A program made the position numbers and the translations under genes. The notes beneath the pieces were generated by a model, which worked only from the letters and a program-made list of their open reading frames with translations, did no database searches and was not told the DNA's origin. 64,000 nt of DNA from Aptenodytes patagonicus (lineage: Eukaryota > Chordata > Aves > Sphenisciformes > Spheniscidae), in the NCBI RefSeq assembly GCF_965638725.1, contig NC_134982.1, positions 1,674,001 through 1,738,000 on the forward strand, given 5' to 3'. Positions 61,447 through 64,000 of this stretch are shown in pieces (the first letter of the stretch is position 1; the number at the start of each line of letters is the position of its first letter).

Positions 61447-63000
61447 CCCTACTAGGTGAGACCATCCAGCCCAGTGTTTTTTCTCTGACAGGACTTTAGG
61501 AAATGGTAAGGGAGAGCATAGCCTGGCTACTATTTCCAGGTTACACCTCTCATACTTTACAAGCACACGTAACTGTTGGATGAGAGCTGCTAGAGGAAAT
61601 AGCCTCTTCCCTGTAGATTTCATTCTGTGAAAAACCATGACTTGGACAAAGTCTTTTCTGAACCTGCTGATACTCCCAGACCTCCTAAGTTTACTGCTTG
61701 CTGGTTAAAACAAAGAGCACTTCTCAGTCCTAAATGGAGCTCCTACTAGCTCCTTTAAGGCCTCCTACATTTCTGTATTGTGGGATTTCAGCAGCAACAA
61801 ACACGCATTCCCCTCTCCAAGCTGAAGGTCCCAGCCTTTTTAGTCTCTCCCTATTAGGCAGCTCTTCTATCTCCATGATCATTTCAGTCACTCTCCTCTG
61901 GATCTTCTCTAACTCCACCAATAGCAAGAGACTTCTAATTGCTAACTGTTCTCCAAGTACTGTTTTTCACCCACCTTTATACTTCCCTAAAAATAATTTA
62001 ATATAGACTATGATTCCTTGTTTTGACGAACACAAGTGTTAAACGTTGCTACCCAGTCATAAAAAGGAAACTAGGTTTGTGTAATACACAGTGTTTGTAA
62101 CGATATTTCTCTCTTCCCCGCCCCTCCTTATTTCCTTGACATATTCCATGTTTGATTATGTACTTCTGAACTTCTACGAAACTGAGGTTAAGCTTATTGC
62201 CCTATAATTCTTTGGTATCGTTTAGTTGACTTTTTGTTAAAAGTTACTTTGCTAGTCCCATTTCTAGACCCTTATGGGACTGCACTGAGTTCTAAACATT
62301 ACTGATAATTCGAAGATAGCTTCAGCCATTTCTCCAGGAGCTTAGTGTTAATGCTGGTAGGCATAGTCCACTGAATACAGGTAGCTTGCATAAGAGCTAT
62401 CAATCACGTCTTCCCTGTCGTAATCTGAACTTTATCCACTGCCTGTTGCCATTGATGTTATAAGTAAATGTTGTACCTTCACTGACATATATTACTCTCT
62501 GCAGGGAGGTCACAGACCAAAATTTTCCTTGGTCCTCCCTTATATCAGTAAGGGACTTACTAAGCAATAGGGAACTTTTGGGTTATTTTACTATCTTCGA
62601 CAACTCTTCCTCCTTGTCTCTCATTTTTGTACTTTGGACTTTCCAAAAAGCACAGAAGTCCAAGATGACTCATCTTCAGGAACAATTCTAGCTATTTCCA
62701 TTATGCTTCCATCCTGAAGACCATTGAGGACTACAAGACATTACATTTATTTTCACTGTTCCATATTAGGATAACCTGCAACTATATCTTAAATATATGT
62801 GTTTTTTATGAACTGCCAAACTCCTGAGCACCTTTCTCCTAGACTTTTTTCATAGGATTTTGCAAACAGATCTTTGAATTTCTTGTAGTTGCTTTTTTCT
62901 ATTCTTCCTCTTTTCCATTCTAAGAATCTTGAAAACCTTGTAAGAAAATTCTTGTATTCACCTTCACCTTCTGTATCAAAACCTGACATCATCCTAGTCT
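61447..63000 (-). mobile_element. Ancient degraded CR1-like LINE, minus strand
   Basis: At 61730-61927 the minus strand encodes ELEKIQRRVTEMI ... LPNRERLKRLG, matching the CR1 segment just before the 3' end. At about 62176-62220 it encodes IPKNYRAISLTSV, the conserved N-terminal reverse-transcriptase block (NYRPVSLTS in avian CR1). A preceding EMAEAIFELSVMF block and a basic linker (62789-62992) follow in the expected order. Frames are broken by stops. The roughly 270-nt spacing between the two main motifs is far below the roughly 1 kb expected, so the element is internally deleted or two copies are present. Outer limits are approximate. Confidence 0.65.
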
Positions 63001-64000
63001 AAAAATACCCTGGATACTCTCTATTCAATTTATTTTTCCCAACAAATATTTGGTTAGCTAGTATCTCCTCAAGGCAAATTATTCTGTCAGTTGTTTACAA
63101 GAATGTTCTTTCCATCTTATCCTTCTTGGTTTGGTGGTCTTAATGGTAGGTCCTCAACATAACAACAGTCAGGCTTTTTTCTCCTTTTATTATCATAAGC
63201 ATACTTTTAACAGATTATCTCCCTCTATATTCTAGACTTCAATACCAAGGTAAATATTCATAGAGAAACATATGTTCCCTGCCCTTTTCTTCAGGAGCCA
63301 CCTCCACTTTTTTTCTGTATTAATTCATTAACAAATGAAATATCCCACCAAGTAAACATTTACATTGCCTAAATCACAACTTTGAATAGAACCTTGTACA
63401 TTCTTCCATTTAGTTTCCATACAGCCTGCACTAGTACAGACATCTTAAATGTTAAGCAGGCATAATCACTATCCTGTTTTCCATATTGCTTCAATCTTTT
63501 TTATAAAAACCCTATATCCATGGTTACTATGCCTCTGGTCACCTTTCCACTGACAACACATTATTTTGTCATCAGTCCTCATTAATTCTAGTTTAAAGTC
63601 TTCCTTCCTGAGTTGGTAAGCCTAAACTTAAAGAAGCGCTTATTCTTCCTTATGAGACAGAGCCCATCTCTCCTCAGCAGTCCTTTCTTTTCTGTTCTGG
63701 AAGAGCTGTGAAAGCTCAGCCATTCAAATCGGCAACAGCAGGATCAGGTCAATTAAAATTAATGAAAAGTTTTTCTCATTTCCCTTTGAGCGGCAATTCT
63801 GTCTGCACAGTGAGAGACCTACCAACTGTAAAGTTGACCAAATATTTTGAGTAAGGACACAAAAATTAAAAACCATGGTAAATCACAGAATCCATGATCA
63901 ACCAGAAAGAAAACATACATCATAATTTTCAAGGGTTTCACAATTCCAGATACTTATATATATGCAAGAAGCCATAAGCATCTCTTGGAAAACAAATACA
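63001..64000. other. A/T- and pyrimidine-rich DNA, no supported feature
   Basis: I see no gene, RNA or recognisable repeat. It may continue the old LINE to the left, but no motif supports that. Confidence 0.4.

Noticed and set aside
1..64000. CRISPR arrays, tRNA or rRNA genes, operons
   Set aside because: No regularly spaced repeats, no A/B-box tRNA pair and no rRNA-like sequence were found; prokaryotic categories do not apply.

Overview
The window is vertebrate, almost certainly avian, nuclear DNA. The evidence is several 5'-truncated CR1 LINE copies with the bird-type 3' tail (repeated ATTCTATG) and a complete solo LTR of an ERVL-like family common in birds. Multi-exon coding sequence uses GT-AG introns of 0.1-1.3 kb. 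There is no sign of prokaryotic organisation. All calls come from reading the sequence; no database search was run.

Layout. (1) Positions 1-4560 hold a CpG island (about 3360-4560) and, leftwards on the minus strand, a candidate spliced gene of unknown identity. Its two coding exons (2793-2950 and 326-514) join in phase, and a third exon with a strong donor at 3545 lies in the island. The presumed first intron contains a perfect 34-bp-arm inverted repeat at 3455-3524. (2) Positions 4561-49522 are about 45 kb with no protein-coding gene I can support. They contain CR1 fragments at 7866, 16974, 21605 and 25319, simple repeats, A/T-rich homeobox-type motif clusters and one exon-like segment at 36565-36678. 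(3) Positions 49523-50063 are a solo LTR with 5-bp target-site duplications. (4) Positions 51331-58984 on the minus strand carry the main gene of the window. It has eight coding exons that splice in perfect phase to a 424-residue protein with an N-terminal membrane anchor and two tandem germin/oxalate-decarboxylase-type cupin domains. (5) Positions 58985-64000 are its upstream flank, with an ancient degraded CR1-like LINE on the minus strand.

The bicupin gene is the most interesting object. Both cupins keep all four metal ligands (three His, one Glu). Only the N-terminal cupin keeps an Arg placed like the catalytic Arg of bacterial oxalate decarboxylase. Four N-glycosylation sequons and the signal anchor predict a type II membrane or lumenal/extracellular metalloenzyme. 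I know of no characterised mammalian equivalent. The 5' end of the gene is unresolved: coding exon 1 is open in frame back to a good splice acceptor at 58984, so the true start may be in an upstream exon.
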